DNA of 64,000 nt from contig JAFPZF010000007.1 in the NCBI GenBank assembly GCA_017417385.1, positions 85,977-149,976 on the forward strand. Direction: 5' to 3'. Position 1 is the stretch's first letter. Each line of letters opens with the position of its first letter. The stretch comes from Bacteroidales bacterium (GTDB taxonomy: Bacteria; Bacteroidota; Bacteroidia; Bacteroidales; Marinilabiliaceae). Below are positions 33,929 to 43,002 of the stretch, piece by piece. The notes under the pieces were generated by a model that worked only from the letters and a program-made list of their open reading frames with translations, was not told the origin of the DNA and ran no database searches. The translations under genes and the position numbers were made by a program.

Positions 33929-34568
33929 GAGGGAGAGTCCGCGCTTCATACTGCCGTACGTCGGGACCATAGGGCAGTGGGCGATGATGTCGGCAGGGCA
34001 TTTCGTCATCGAGGCGCATGACAGATATGAGCGGAGGACGCAGAGGACACGTACAGCCATACTCGGCAGTCATGGACCAGTAGAGCTGAGCGTCCCGATC
34101 AGGACGCGAAGTGGGCAGCTATATAGAGAGACAGAGCTCAACTATGAGACAGACTGGCAGAGACAGCACTTCTACGCCCTACAGACAGCATATCACAGTT
34201 CGGCATACTTCGACCTGATGGAGGAGGACTTCCGGAGAGTATATTCAGAGAAGTATGAGCTACTGTGGGACTTCAACATGGCGTTGATGCGTCTGATAGA
34301 GTACGAACTGGGGCTCAGACTAGACTATACACTATCAGCACAGGGAGGTGCAGTCGGCGAGGGCGAGATAGACATGCGTAACGCCATCACGCCACGGCAT
34401 ACAAACCTCATCGACGGGAGACTCAGAGCAGTAGAGTACACACAGGTCTTCAGTAGTCCGTACACAGAGAACGCCTTCACCCCATGGCTCTCAGTCTATG
34501 ACCTCTTGTTCAACATGGGGCAGGAGGGGCGAATAGTGCTGAGGCAGATGACCACAGGGCTGCAGTAG
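33918..34568 (+). CDS. WbqC family protein
   Basis: A 216-residue protein that starts inside the LapA gene (MTDRRESPRFILPYVGTIGQW). The family block near the N-terminus and the W-x-x-x-H-x-x-A-L-x-x-A-Y-x-x-S-x-Y/F-F signature (WQRQHFYALQTAYHSSAYF) are clear. WbqC proteins occur in O-antigen or glycan gene clusters and are thought to act in sugar-nucleotide or acyl-transfer steps; biochemical function is not firmly assigned. No glycan genes adjoin it here apart from LapA. Confidence 0.85.
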   Translation: MTDRRESPRFILPYVGTIGQWAMMSAGHFVIEAHDRYERRTQRTRTAILGSHGPVELSVPIRTRSGQLYRETELNYETDWQRQHFYALQTAYHSSAYFDLMEEDFRRVYSEKYELLWDFNMALMRLIEYELGLRLDYTLSAQGGAVGEGEIDMRNAITPRHTNLIDGRLRAVEYTQVFSSPYTENAFTPWLSVYDLLFNMGQEGRIVLRQMTTGLQ

Positions 34569-34587
34569 CAGCGAAGAGAGAAGAGAG

Positions 34588-37098
34588 ATGCTAATCCCAG
34601 ACAATATAGAGGCCAAGCTACGATTTGGCAAAGTACGTCTCGCAGTAGAGCAGGAATGCCTGACGCCGATAGGGCGAGACATAATCAGAGACATGGCGTT
34701 CAGGACAGAGTATGAAGAGATCTGCAGACTGACAGGCGAGACAGCAGAGCTGCAGAGCATACTCAACAACAGCAGCGACTTCCCGGCGGAGACAGTCGAG
34801 GACCTACAAGGTGCGCTCACGCGCATCAAGATAGAGGGGACGTACATGACAGAGACGGAGCTGGCAAGCCTGAGGACACTGCTAGACGTCACGGAGAGGC
34901 TGACACGCTTTTTCGGAGGCGAGACCTCGGCAGAGAGCTATCCATACCTAAGCGAGCTAGCGCAGAGGCTCGTAGCATTTCCATTGACAGCGAGACGAAT
35001 AGACGAGATACTCGACGACAATGGCGAAGTCAAAGACTCGGCGTCGCCAGAGCTGTCGAGACTACGATCGGAGATACGCAACCTCGAGGCCAGCGTATCT
35101 CGGCGGATGCTATCCATACTCCACAAGGCGCAGAGCGACGGCATAGTCGATGCAGAGGCGTCGGTCAGCGTCAGAGACGGGCTTGCGGTGATACCAGTCG
35201 CGGCAGCCAACAAGCGGCAGATACAGGGCATAGTAGTCAGCGAATCGGCGACAGGGAGGACAGCCTTCGTACAGCCAGCGGAGATAGTCGCACTAAACGG
35301 GAAGATAGTCAGCCTCAGGGGCGAGGAGCGTCGGGAAGTCGTCAGGATACTCAAAGACGTCGCGAGCAACATACGCCCGTACTCTGAGGAGATAAAAGAA
35401 GACTGCGTCGTCACTGGGCAGTTCGACAGCATAAGGGCGAAAGCAGTCTATGCCAACGCTATCGGGGCAATACTACCGACAATAGAGAACAGACAGGGAA
35501 TGTACGTCAGAGGCGCACGTCACCCCATACTCCAGCAGCAGTTGGCAGCACAGGGGAGACAGATAGTCCCACTCAACATAGAGCTCGAGAGCCCGCAGTG
35601 CAGACTACTGGTCATATCCGGACCTAATGCAGGCGGCAAGTCAGTATGCCTACAGACAGTCGGTATCATACAGATGATGCTCCAGATGGGGCTACTCGTG
35701 CCAGTCGCCGAGGGGTCGAAGATGGGGATATTCGAGAACATCTTCATAGACATAGGCGACGACCAGAGCATCGAGAACGACCTAAGCACATACTCGTCTC
35801 ACCTGACAGCCATGAAGTCGTTCGTCAGGAATGCTAACGGGCGGACGTTGCTACTGATAGACGAGTTCGGCACAGGCACAGAGCCGATGCTTGGCGGGGC
35901 GATAGCGGAGAGCGTCCTAGAGGACCTGAACAACAAGAAAGCCTTTGGAGTCGTCACGACGCACTACACGAACCTGAAGCATTTTGCGTCGAGCACAGCG
36001 GGTCTCCAGAATGCAGCGATGGCCTTTGACACGCAGAGGATAGAGCCGAAGTTCAGCCTGCACATCGGTCAGCCGGGCAGTTCGTTTGCATTTGAGATAG
36101 CAAGGAAGATAGGACTGCCAGAGAACATATTACAGTCGGCGAAAGAGAAGATAGGTCAAGAGAATGCAGACTATGACAAGAACCTCAGACAGATAGTCAG
36201 AGACAAGCACTACTGGGAGCAAAAGCGCCAGTCGGTCAAGGAGAACGACAAGCACCTCGGGGAGGTACTAGAGAAATACGAGAAGCAGCTCGACGACATC
36301 AAGACAGAGCGGAAAGAGATACTCCGGAAAGCCAAGGAAGAGGCGCAGAGACTGCTCGACGAGGCCAACAAACAGATAGAGCATACAATCAGGGAGATAC
36401 GCGAGGCTCAGGCAGAGAAGAACAGGACAAAAGAAGTCCGGCAGGAGCTGCAGGAGCTGAAAGAGAGAGTCTCGGAGGGAGAGGACAGGGACGACACGGA
36501 CATCGACGAAAAGATGAACCGGATCAGGGAGAGACAGAAGAGACGCAAGGAGAGACAGGAGAAGAAGCGGGAGGAGGGCGGAACGGCGCCAGCGCAGGAG
36601 AAGCCCAAAGAGCAGAAGCCAATAGAAGTCGGGGACACAGTCTGCATAGACAAAGACAAGAAGCAGTCCGGGAAAGTCATAGCGATAATGGGGGCCAACG
36701 CACAGATACAGATAGGCCAGATGACGACAATAGTGAAGATAGCCAGGCTATCGCAGTCGTCGGCAGTATCGAAGAGCACGGCGTCCCCTACCCCACAGCA
36801 GACGAACTCAGTCAACTACTCGCACATCTCGGACGGCATCAGAGAGCGGAAGCTACAGTTCAGCCCCGAGATAGACGTCAGAGGTATGAGGGCCGACGAG
36901 GCGATAGAGCGGACAGCAAGGTTTGTCGACGAGGCGATACTATGCGACTCGCCACTTCTCAGGATACTTCACGGCAAGGGAAACGGCATACTCAGGAGCC
37001 AGATCAGACAGTTCCTGAAGAGCCTGCCATACGTAGTGTCAGTGCATGACGAGGCGGAGCAGTTTGGGGGAGCGGGGATAACGATAGTAGAGCTCTGA
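34588..37098 (+). CDS. mutS2: Endonuclease MutS2
   Basis: An 836-residue protein. N-terminal lever/clamp helices precede the ABC-type ATPase with Walker A GPNAGGKS at residues 345-352 and Walker B LLIDEFGTGTEP. A long charged coiled coil follows (about 520-690), then a KOW-like patch (EVGDTVCIDKDKKQSGKVI) and the C-terminal Smr nuclease domain with IDVRGMRADEA and LHGKGNGILR. The protein acts on branched DNA to suppress recombination; in Firmicutes it also rescues collided ribosomes through the Smr domain. All elements are intact. The gene is followed directly by a decayed mobile-element fragment. Confidence 0.95.
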   Translation: MLIPDNIEAKLRFGKVRLAVEQECLTPIGRDIIRDMAFRTEYEEICRLTGETAELQSILNNSSDFPAETVEDLQGALTRIKIEGTYMTETELASLRTLLDVTERLTRFFGGETSAESYPYLSELAQRLVAFPLTARRIDEILDDNGEVKDSASPELSRLRSEIRNLEASVSRRMLSILHKAQSDGIVDAEASVSVRDGLAVIPVAAANKRQIQGIVVSESATGRTAFVQPAEIVALNGKIVSLRGEERREVVRILKDVASNIRPYSEEIKEDCVVTGQFDSIRAKAVYANAIGAILPTIENRQGMYVRGARHPILQQQLAAQGRQIVPLNIELESPQCRLLVISGPNAGGKSVCLQTVGIIQMMLQMGLLVPVAEGSKMGIFENIFIDIGDDQSIENDLSTYSSHLTAMKSFVRNANGRTLLLIDEFGTGTEPMLGGAIAESVLEDLNNKKAFGVVTTHYTNLKHFASSTAGLQNAAMAFDTQRIEPKFSLHIGQPGSSFAFEIARKIGLPENILQSAKEKIGQENADYDKNLRQIVRDKHYWEQKRQSVKENDKHLGEVLEKYEKQLDDIKTERKEILRKAKEEAQRLLDEANKQIEHTIREIREAQAEKNRTKEVRQELQELKERVSEGEDRDDTDIDEKMNRIRERQKRRKERQEKKREEGGTAPAQEKPKEQKPIEVGDTVCIDKDKKQSGKVIAIMGANAQIQIGQMTTIVKIARLSQSSAVSKSTASPTPQQTNSVNYSHISDGIRERKLQFSPEIDVRGMRADEAIERTARFVDEAILCDSPLLRILHGKGNGILRSQIRQFLKSLPYVVSVHDEAEQFGGAGITIVEL

Positions 37099-37140
37099 GA
37101 GAAGGAGACAGAGAGAAGTGGGGGGCATCGGCTCAGCACT

Positions 37141-38090
37141 TCTTTTTTTGTTGAGGATAAAACTATACTTAATGAGCTTACTGAGTATCTGAAGCAGAAC
37201 GGCGTAGAGGTAGGCGATGCTGCTGATATGGCGGCAAACGATAAGGCGCATGGACTGGAGGAAGTTGAATTTAGCTTTGACACAAGACCTTACGGCAAGG
37301 ATAGACCTTACCGTAACAAGGAAAAGTCTAATAGAAAGCAGAGAGATGAGCTCATAAACAAGATTAAGCAGCGAAACTATGAACATGCAGGAACAGATGT
37401 ATTTACAGTTGGTGATACAATATTCCTTGTTGATCATCAGTCTGCTAAAACCTTCAAGATGAATATCCTGATAGAAAAATTCCAGATGGACAAGGATATG
37501 GCATCAGAGGAAGAGTTAAATATGCGAAGTTAACTCAAAAGATACTATATGGAATCGTCAGAAACATCATTAGTGACTATGGAACTTCTCAGGAACTTAT
37601 TCAATATAGGTTGCAAGAGGTCGGGATTGTCCCAGGAAACATGCCTGGCGTTGACATTGCTGCTGCAATCGAAAATGGAATTAGGAACAATGGTGCGCTG
37701 GATGATAAAACAAGAGCAACAAGAGAGAACACCAGACACGACGGAAGTAGTACTAACAGCGGAGAAAATCAAAAAGTACTTCCATCCAGAGGAATATCTG
37801 GAGTAGTAAAACATGAGTACCGCACCTCCAAAGGCGAGGTCTACGGCTTCTATGCGACAGACGAGAAGAAGATATACATAGACGAGACGGTAGCTCAGCC
37901 AGAGACGCCACTGCATGAGTACACTCACATGTGGGACGACATAGTGAGGGAGAAGAACCCTGCGCTGTGGAAACGAGGTGTTGAACTGATGGAAAAACTT
38001 GGAGTGTGGAATAAAGTAGAAATTTCAAGAAAGCCAGATGGCAGAGGTAAGGGCAGGAAAGCGTTTAAACGGAGTTTGAAAGGAGTTTGA
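37141..38090 (+). pseudogene. Remnant of a large polyvalent phage/ICE protein with zincin motif
   Basis: Two open frames (37141-37533 and about 37503-38090) read as one protein with a frameshift near 37500: the first ends KDMASEEE and the second continues RGRVKYAKLTQKILYGIV. The later part contains GEVYGFYATDEKKIYIDETV and ETPLHEYTHMWD, an HEYTH zincin-like motif known from large polyvalent proteins of Bacteroidales conjugative elements and phages. There is no proper start and the last 25 codons are unrelated basic sequence. Base composition is lower in G+C than mutS2. It is a truncated, frameshifted leftover, probably from an element that had integrated near the adjacent tRNA-Thr. Confidence 0.7.
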
Positions 38091-38197
38091 AGGGCATTCG
38101 AGGGTGACTGGCATGAAAAGAAGAAAAAAACGACGACTACAACAAAGTGAATATAAAGCCGTTAGAAAAACCGCTAAAAAAAAGTGACGTTGAGAGT

Positions 38198-38226
38198 TTG
38201 GAATTAAGAAAATAGTCGTAACTTTG
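38198..38226 (+). promoter_or_regulatory. Promoter of tRNA-Thr
   Basis: TTG at 38198-38200, TAACTTTG at 38219-38226, 18-base spacer. Confidence 0.75.
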
Positions 38227-38240
38227 CAAGTGAAAAGAAC

Positions 38241-38313
<73 letters not shown>

Positions 38314-38324
38314 CTTTAAGAATC

Positions 38325-38358
38325 AGACCTTGAGGAGTCTTCCTCGAGGTCTTTTTTT
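38325..38358 (+). terminator. Terminator between tRNA-Thr and the porin gene
   Basis: AGACCTTGAGGA pairs with TCCTCGAGGTCT (12 bp, one T-G) and is followed by seven Ts. The porin ATG is only 15 bases beyond, with no promoter between. Confidence 0.88.
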
Positions 38359-38372
38359 ATTTCAAGAAAACG

Positions 38373-39443
38373 ATGAAAAGGACACTGAAAACAGTCAAAC
38401 ACCTAACGTTAGCGCTAACCATCTCCCTAAGTTCGATAGTGCCGTCGATGGCACAGGAAGAAAAGAGCCCGGTGCAGGAGCTAGTCGGGAAGCTAAAGGA
38501 CAGACTAACAGTCCATGCGTACGGTCAGGCAGGGTACACATACGAGGACAAGGGAGGCGAGACCCTAAGCACGTTTGACCTAAAGCGAGTTGTCGCGTTC
38601 GTCAATGCGCAAGTGACACCGAAATGGTCGTTCCTCTTCATGCACAATTTCGGAAACAACACAGTACAGGAGTTCTGGGTCGATTACAGCCCCAAGACGT
38701 GGATAGGGTTTCGAGTTGGTCAGCAGAAGACGTCGCTTACGATAGAAAACCCACTGGCGCCGACAGACCTCGAGCTAGTCAGCCTGAACGCACAGTCAGT
38801 AGCTGCGTTGACAGGAATCTTCAGTGACCCACTATATGGGAACAATGCAGGCCGAGACATAGGGCTCGTCATCCACGGAAGGCTGCTTGAGGGCTCGCTA
38901 TCGTATGAGATAGGAGTGATGAACGGCCAGGGAATCAACAAGAAGGACGGAAATTCCGACAAGGACATAGTAGCAAAAGTAGACTTCTGTGCGACGTCGT
39001 GGCTGGACATGTCAGTCTCTGGGCAGAAAGGACGAGGACATGCAGTCGGGACAGCGGGGTACAACCCAGGCATCAACGTCGGTGACGACTACAGGCGAGA
39101 CAGGCTATCGGCGGGGATGAGGCTACACTATGACCTTGTCAGCCTACGAAGCGAGGCGCTATGGGGCTGGGACGGGGACGTCAAGAGTCGTGGCATATAT
39201 GCCACGGCACTGATCCCGGTGCTAGTCGACAAGGAGAAAGGAGGTCAGATGCTCGACGTGATAGGCTCGATAGACTATTTCGACAGGAACACAGACATGA
39301 CAGTAGCGCAGACGAACGTAGTAGCGGGATTGCAGTACTGGTTCTATAAGTTCTGCAGAGTACAGGCGCAGTGGGTCAGATGCTGTCCGAAAGGCGGCGA
39401 GCATTACAACAGCATCCAATGCCAGGCGCAGATAGCGTTTTAA
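38373..39443 (+). CDS. Phosphate-selective porin-like outer-membrane protein (OprP/OprO family)
   Basis: A 356-residue beta-barrel with a signal peptide ending SMAQ (residue 27), a short coiled segment (ELVGKLKDRL) and alternating amphipathic strands through the C-terminal phenylalanine (CQAQIAF), as expected for BAM recognition. The block WVDYSPKTWIGFRVGQQKTSLTIENPLAPTDLELV is typical of the porin O/P family. Some relatives are selective for phosphate or polyphosphate; others are general. The gene sits immediately after a tRNA terminator, so its expression may depend on read-through. Confidence 0.85.
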   Translation: MKRTLKTVKHLTLALTISLSSIVPSMAQEEKSPVQELVGKLKDRLTVHAYGQAGYTYEDKGGETLSTFDLKRVVAFVNAQVTPKWSFLFMHNFGNNTVQEFWVDYSPKTWIGFRVGQQKTSLTIENPLAPTDLELVSLNAQSVAALTGIFSDPLYGNNAGRDIGLVIHGRLLEGSLSYEIGVMNGQGINKKDGNSDKDIVAKVDFCATSWLDMSVSGQKGRGHAVGTAGYNPGINVGDDYRRDRLSAGMRLHYDLVSLRSEALWGWDGDVKSRGIYATALIPVLVDKEKGGQMLDVIGSIDYFDRNTDMTVAQTNVVAGLQYWFYKFCRVQAQWVRCCPKGGEHYNSIQCQAQIAF

Positions 39444-39483
39444 GGAAGTCCGTATATAGTGGGGAAATATCCACTAAAAATCA

Positions 39484-39491
39484 TAACTTTG
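39484..39491 (+). promoter_or_regulatory. -7 element of argS
   Basis: TAACTTTG followed by GCACTTGCAA, 24 bases before the start codon. Confidence 0.65.
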
Positions 39492-39515
39492 CACTTGCAA
39501 TAAAGACAATACCAA

Positions 39516-41306
39516 ATGAAGACTGAACTCATATTGGCGAATGCCGTCTCGGAGGCTGTCGGGGCGCTGTATGGACAGAGCATCGAGCCGGAGAAGATAC
39601 AGGTAACAGTGACGAGGAGGGATCAGAAGGGCGACTACACAGTCGTCGTGTTCCCAATCGTAAAGATATCGAAGAAGAACCCGGAGCAGACAGGCAAGGA
39701 GATAGGCGAGTATCTCGTCGAGAAGCTGCCGATCCTGTCATCGTCGGAGACAATAAAAGGGTTCTTGAACCTGACGCTCTCGAAGGAGTACTGGGTAGAG
39801 GTCACGAAGCAGTCAATCGAGGAAGAGAATTACGGATTCAAGACGGCGGACGAGAACAGTCAGCTCGTCATGATAGAGTATGCATCGCCGAACACGAACA
39901 AGCCGTTGCATCTCGGACATATCAGGAACGTGCTGCTCGGGTACTCGCTATCGAGGATACTCTCGGCGAACGGCAACAAGATCTGCAAGACAAACATAGT
40001 CAACGACAGGGGCATACACATCTGCAAGAGCATGCTGGCATGGCAGAAGTTCGGCAATGGAGCTACGCCATCGTCGATAGGACAGAAGGGCGACCATCTC
40101 GTCGGCGACTACTACGTCAGGTTTGACAAGGAGTATAAGGCACAGGTAGCAGAGCTGAAGGCCAAGGGGATGACAGACGAGGAAGCCGAGGAGCAGGCGC
40201 CACTGATGCAGGAGGCGCGCGAGATGCTACGCAAGTGGGAAGCGGACGACAAGGAAGTCAGGGAGTTGTGGAAGATGATGAACGGATGGGTCTATGAGGG
40301 CTTTGACGAGACGTATAAGACACTTGGAGTAGACTTCGACAAGATATATTACGAGAGCGACACATACAAAGTCGGAAAGGGGCTGGTGCTCAAGGGGCTC
40401 GAGGATGGCAAGTTCTACAAGAGAGAAGACGGGTCAGTCTGGGCAGATCTCACGAAGGACGGGCTCGACGAGAAACTGTTATTGAGGAAAGACGGGACGA
40501 GCGTCTACATGACACAGGACATAGGGACGGCGCAGATCCGATTCCAGGACTACCCTATAGACAGGATGATATACGTCGTCGGTAACGAGCAGAACTATCA
40601 TTTCCAGGTGCTCAGCATACTGCTTGACAGACTCGGGTTCAAGTGGGGCAAGGACCTAGTGCACTTCTCGTACGGAATGGTCGAGCTCCCGAATGGAAGG
40701 ATGAAGAGTCGTGAGGGAACCGTCGTTGACGCAGACGACCTCGTAGCAGACATGGTCGACACGGCGCGCGAGATGAGCAAGAGCGTAGGCAAGCTCGAGG
40801 GACTAAGCGAAGAGGAGGCAGAGAACGTCTATAGAATACTTGCACTCGGGGCACTCAAGTACTTCATACTCAAGGTAGATCCGAAGAAGACCATGACGTT
40901 CAACCCAGCGGAGTCGATAGACTTCAATGGCAATACAGGTCCATTCGTCCAGTACTCCTACGCAAGAGCTCAGAGCGTCTTGAGGAAGGCGAAGGAGGCA
41001 GGCATCGGAGACAACCTCAAGATGACAGCAGAGGCACTAGAAGACAAGGAGATAGAAGTCCTGAAGTGCATAGAGCAGTTCCCTGTCGTCATAGAGGAGG
41101 CAGGCAAACAGCTGAGTCCGGCGCTAATAGCCAACTATGCGTACGACCTGGCAAAGATGTACAACCAGTTCTATCATGACTGCCAGATCCTGCATGAGGA
41201 GGACGAGGCGAAGCGCAACAACAGGATTATGCTATGCAGAGCAGCGTCTAGGACCTTGAAGAGAGCAGTCTGGACGCTCGGTATAGAGATGCCGGAGCGC
41301 ATGTAG
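39516..41306 (+). CDS. argS: Arginyl-tRNA synthetase
   Basis: A 596-residue class I synthetase. An N-terminal Arg-specific additional domain (1-110) precedes the catalytic core with SPNTNKPLHLGHIRN (HIGH motif HLGH at 132-135). The KMSKS counterpart is RMKSREGTVVDADDL. The anticodon-binding helical domain ends in the family-typical WTLGIEMPERM. It charges tRNA-Arg in the cytoplasm. The G-rich split KMSKS and the C-terminal PE-RM ending are standard for ArgRS. Transcribed from its own promoter after the porin gene. Confidence 0.97.
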   Translation: MKTELILANAVSEAVGALYGQSIEPEKIQVTVTRRDQKGDYTVVVFPIVKISKKNPEQTGKEIGEYLVEKLPILSSSETIKGFLNLTLSKEYWVEVTKQSIEEENYGFKTADENSQLVMIEYASPNTNKPLHLGHIRNVLLGYSLSRILSANGNKICKTNIVNDRGIHICKSMLAWQKFGNGATPSSIGQKGDHLVGDYYVRFDKEYKAQVAELKAKGMTDEEAEEQAPLMQEAREMLRKWEADDKEVRELWKMMNGWVYEGFDETYKTLGVDFDKIYYESDTYKVGKGLVLKGLEDGKFYKREDGSVWADLTKDGLDEKLLLRKDGTSVYMTQDIGTAQIRFQDYPIDRMIYVVGNEQNYHFQVLSILLDRLGFKWGKDLVHFSYGMVELPNGRMKSREGTVVDADDLVADMVDTAREMSKSVGKLEGLSEEEAENVYRILALGALKYFILKVDPKKTMTFNPAESIDFNGNTGPFVQYSYARAQSVLRKAKEAGIGDNLKMTAEALEDKEIEVLKCIEQFPVVIEEAGKQLSPALIANYAYDLAKMYNQFYHDCQILHEEDEAKRNNRIMLCRAASRTLKRAVWTLGIEMPERM

Positions 41307-41335
41307 GCAGATAACGTCTGAAAGATACAAAAGAC

Positions 41336-41372
41336 AATGGGAGTCAGCACGAAGAAGTGCGCGACTCCCATT
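41336..41372. terminator. Bidirectional terminator between argS and the FGE-like genes
   Basis: AATGGGAGTC pairs with GACTCCCATT, with an inner GCAC/GTGC stem. Poly-T/A content on both sides suits termination of argS and of the convergent minus-strand genes. Confidence 0.7.
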
Positions 41373-41393
41373 TCTGTTAGTATCTGGATTGCT

Positions 41394-42116
41394 TCAAGAG
41401 TTCGAGGGACGGAAGAGGAGGCGGAAGCAACTGTTGTCGAAGCTGAAGTCAGGGTTGAACCAGAAGCGATATGAGAGCCGACAGTCGCGAGGACTGCCAT
41501 AGTAGCCACCGCCACGCAAGACACGTTTAAGACCACTGTCAGGACCGACAGGGTCGGTGACGGAAGAGGAAGGATAGTTGCAGTCCCAATCGGCACACCA
41601 CTCCCAGACGTTGCCAGACATGTCGTAGAGACCGAGCTCATTGGGGGCGTTCTCGGAGACAGGATGGGTCTGATCGTCGCTATTGCCATCGTACCAAGCG
41701 ACATCGTCGATGTCGTCAGAACCGGCATACTTGTAGCCCTTGGATAGATTGCCGCCACGGGCAGCAAATTCCCATTCAGCCTCTGTCGGGAGGGAGAAAG
41801 AGCCATCGGTGATGATAGAGTTGAGCTTCTTGATGAACGCCTGACAGTCGTTCCAAGAGACTTGCTCGACAGGGCGGGAGGTGTCTCCCATGAAATAAGA
41901 GGGGTTGCTACCCATGACAGCCATGTAGAGAGCCTGAGTGACAGGGGTCTCGGCGAGGTAGTAGTCGCGAGAGATAGTTACGGAATGGACGGGAGACTCG
42001 TCCTCGTCAGCATCGGGGTCGGTAGATGGGTCGGCACCCATGAGGAAGGTGCCGTGAGTGACGAGGCGGAGGGAGAAGGAGACGCCAGAGACGGTGAAGG
42101 TGAGGCGGTCTTGCAT
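41394..42116 (-). CDS. FGE-sulfatase-fold (SUMF1-type) protein, paralogue 1
   Basis: A 240-residue cytosolic-looking protein without signal peptide. It shows the formylglycine-generating-enzyme/C-type-lectin-like fold: GTFLMGADPSTD, YYLAETPVTQALYMAVMG, RPVEQVSWNDCQAFIKKLN, FSLPTEAEWEFAARGG, NELGLYDMSGNVWEWCADW and a C-terminal RVLRGGGYYGSPRDCRLS-x-R..PD..FRLLFRP. The copper-binding cysteine pair of true FGE is not evident, so it is not a sulfatase activator. The C-terminal segment has the spacing of variable regions in diversity-generating retroelement targets. It is separated by only 12 bases from a close paralogue. Confidence 0.82.
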   Translation of the reverse strand: MQDRLTFTVSGVSFSLRLVTHGTFLMGADPSTDPDADEDESPVHSVTISRDYYLAETPVTQALYMAVMGSNPSYFMGDTSRPVEQVSWNDCQAFIKKLNSIITDGSFSLPTEAEWEFAARGGNLSKGYKYAGSDDIDDVAWYDGNSDDQTHPVSENAPNELGLYDMSGNVWEWCADWDCNYPSSSVTDPVGPDSGLKRVLRGGGYYGSPRDCRLSYRFWFNPDFSFDNSCFRLLFRPSNS

Positions 42117-42128
42117 ATCGACAAACAG

Positions 42129-42860
42129 TTAAGAGTTTTTGGGGCGGAAAAGGAGGCGGAAGCCGTTGAGGTTGTCCAAGTAGTCGGGGTGGTCCCCGCA
42201 GCGAAAAGAAAGCCGACAGCCGCGAGGAAGGGCGCAGTAGCAACCGCCACGCAAGACACGGCTAAAACCAGAAGCAGGCCCGAGAGGGTCGGTGACTGGG
42301 GAGGAGGGGTAATCAGCGTACCAATCCTGACACCACTCCCATACGTTGCCGGTCATGTCGTAGAGGCCGAGCTCATTGGAATCATTCTGGGCAACGGGAT
42401 GAGTCTTACCATCACTATTGCGATTGTACCAGGCGACCTCTTTGATGACGTCGGAGCCGGAGTACTTGTAGCCTTTGGAGAGGTTACCGCCACGGGCAGC
42501 GAACTCCCATTCAGCCTCGGTCGGAAGTGAGAAAGTGCCATCGGTGATGATAGAGTTGAGCTTTTCGATGAACTCCTGACAGTCGTTCCAAGAGACGCAC
42601 TCGACAGGGCGGGAGGTGTCTCCCTTAAAATATGAGGGGTTGTTGCCCATGACAGCCATGTAGAGGGCCTGGGTTACGGGAGTCTCGGCGAGGTAGTAGT
42701 CGCGAGAGATAGTGACAGCGTGGACGGGACCTTCATACTTGTAGGCTTCGCGGTCGGTAGATGGGTCGGCACCCATGAGGAAGGTGCCGTGAGAGACTAG
42801 GCGTAGTGAGAAGGAGACACCAGAGACGGTGAATGTGAGGCTTGATGATAGAGTAGACAT
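42129..42860 (-). CDS. FGE-sulfatase-fold (SUMF1-type) protein, paralogue 2
   Basis: A 243-residue tandem paralogue of the previous gene, nearly identical in the framework (GVSFSLRLVSHGTFLMGADPS, FSLPTEAEWEFAARGGNLSKGYKY, MTGNVWEWC). It diverges mainly in a short surface loop (REAYKYEGPVHAV versus DADEDESPVHSV), a mid-protein loop and the last 45 residues. There the residues exchanged between paralogues are interleaved with invariant RGG, CRLS, R, PD and FRLLFRP positions. No signal peptide. It is upstream of paralogue 1 in one operon. Function may be ligand binding by a diversified lectin-like face. Confidence 0.82.
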   Translation of the reverse strand: MSTLSSSLTFTVSGVSFSLRLVSHGTFLMGADPSTDREAYKYEGPVHAVTISRDYYLAETPVTQALYMAVMGNNPSYFKGDTSRPVECVSWNDCQEFIEKLNSIITDGTFSLPTEAEWEFAARGGNLSKGYKYSGSDVIKEVAWYNRNSDGKTHPVAQNDSNELGLYDMTGNVWEWCQDWYADYPSSPVTDPLGPASGFSRVLRGGCYCALPRGCRLSFRCGDHPDYLDNLNGFRLLFRPKNS

Positions 42861-43002
42861 GAAACTACATACAATAACGACGATAGGACTTCAGACGACG
42901 ATAACGGCCACGACGTCTCTTGACAGGGGAAGGAAGAGAAGGAAGAAGAGAAGGAGGGAAGAGGGAGGGAAGACGGAGAGAAGGGGAAGAAGGGACTACG
43001 AC

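Noticed and set aside
41394..42860. Calling the two FGE-fold proteins sulfatase-modifying enzymes
   Set aside because: No sulfatase gene is nearby, no export signal is present and the catalytic cysteine pair of true FGE is not evident.
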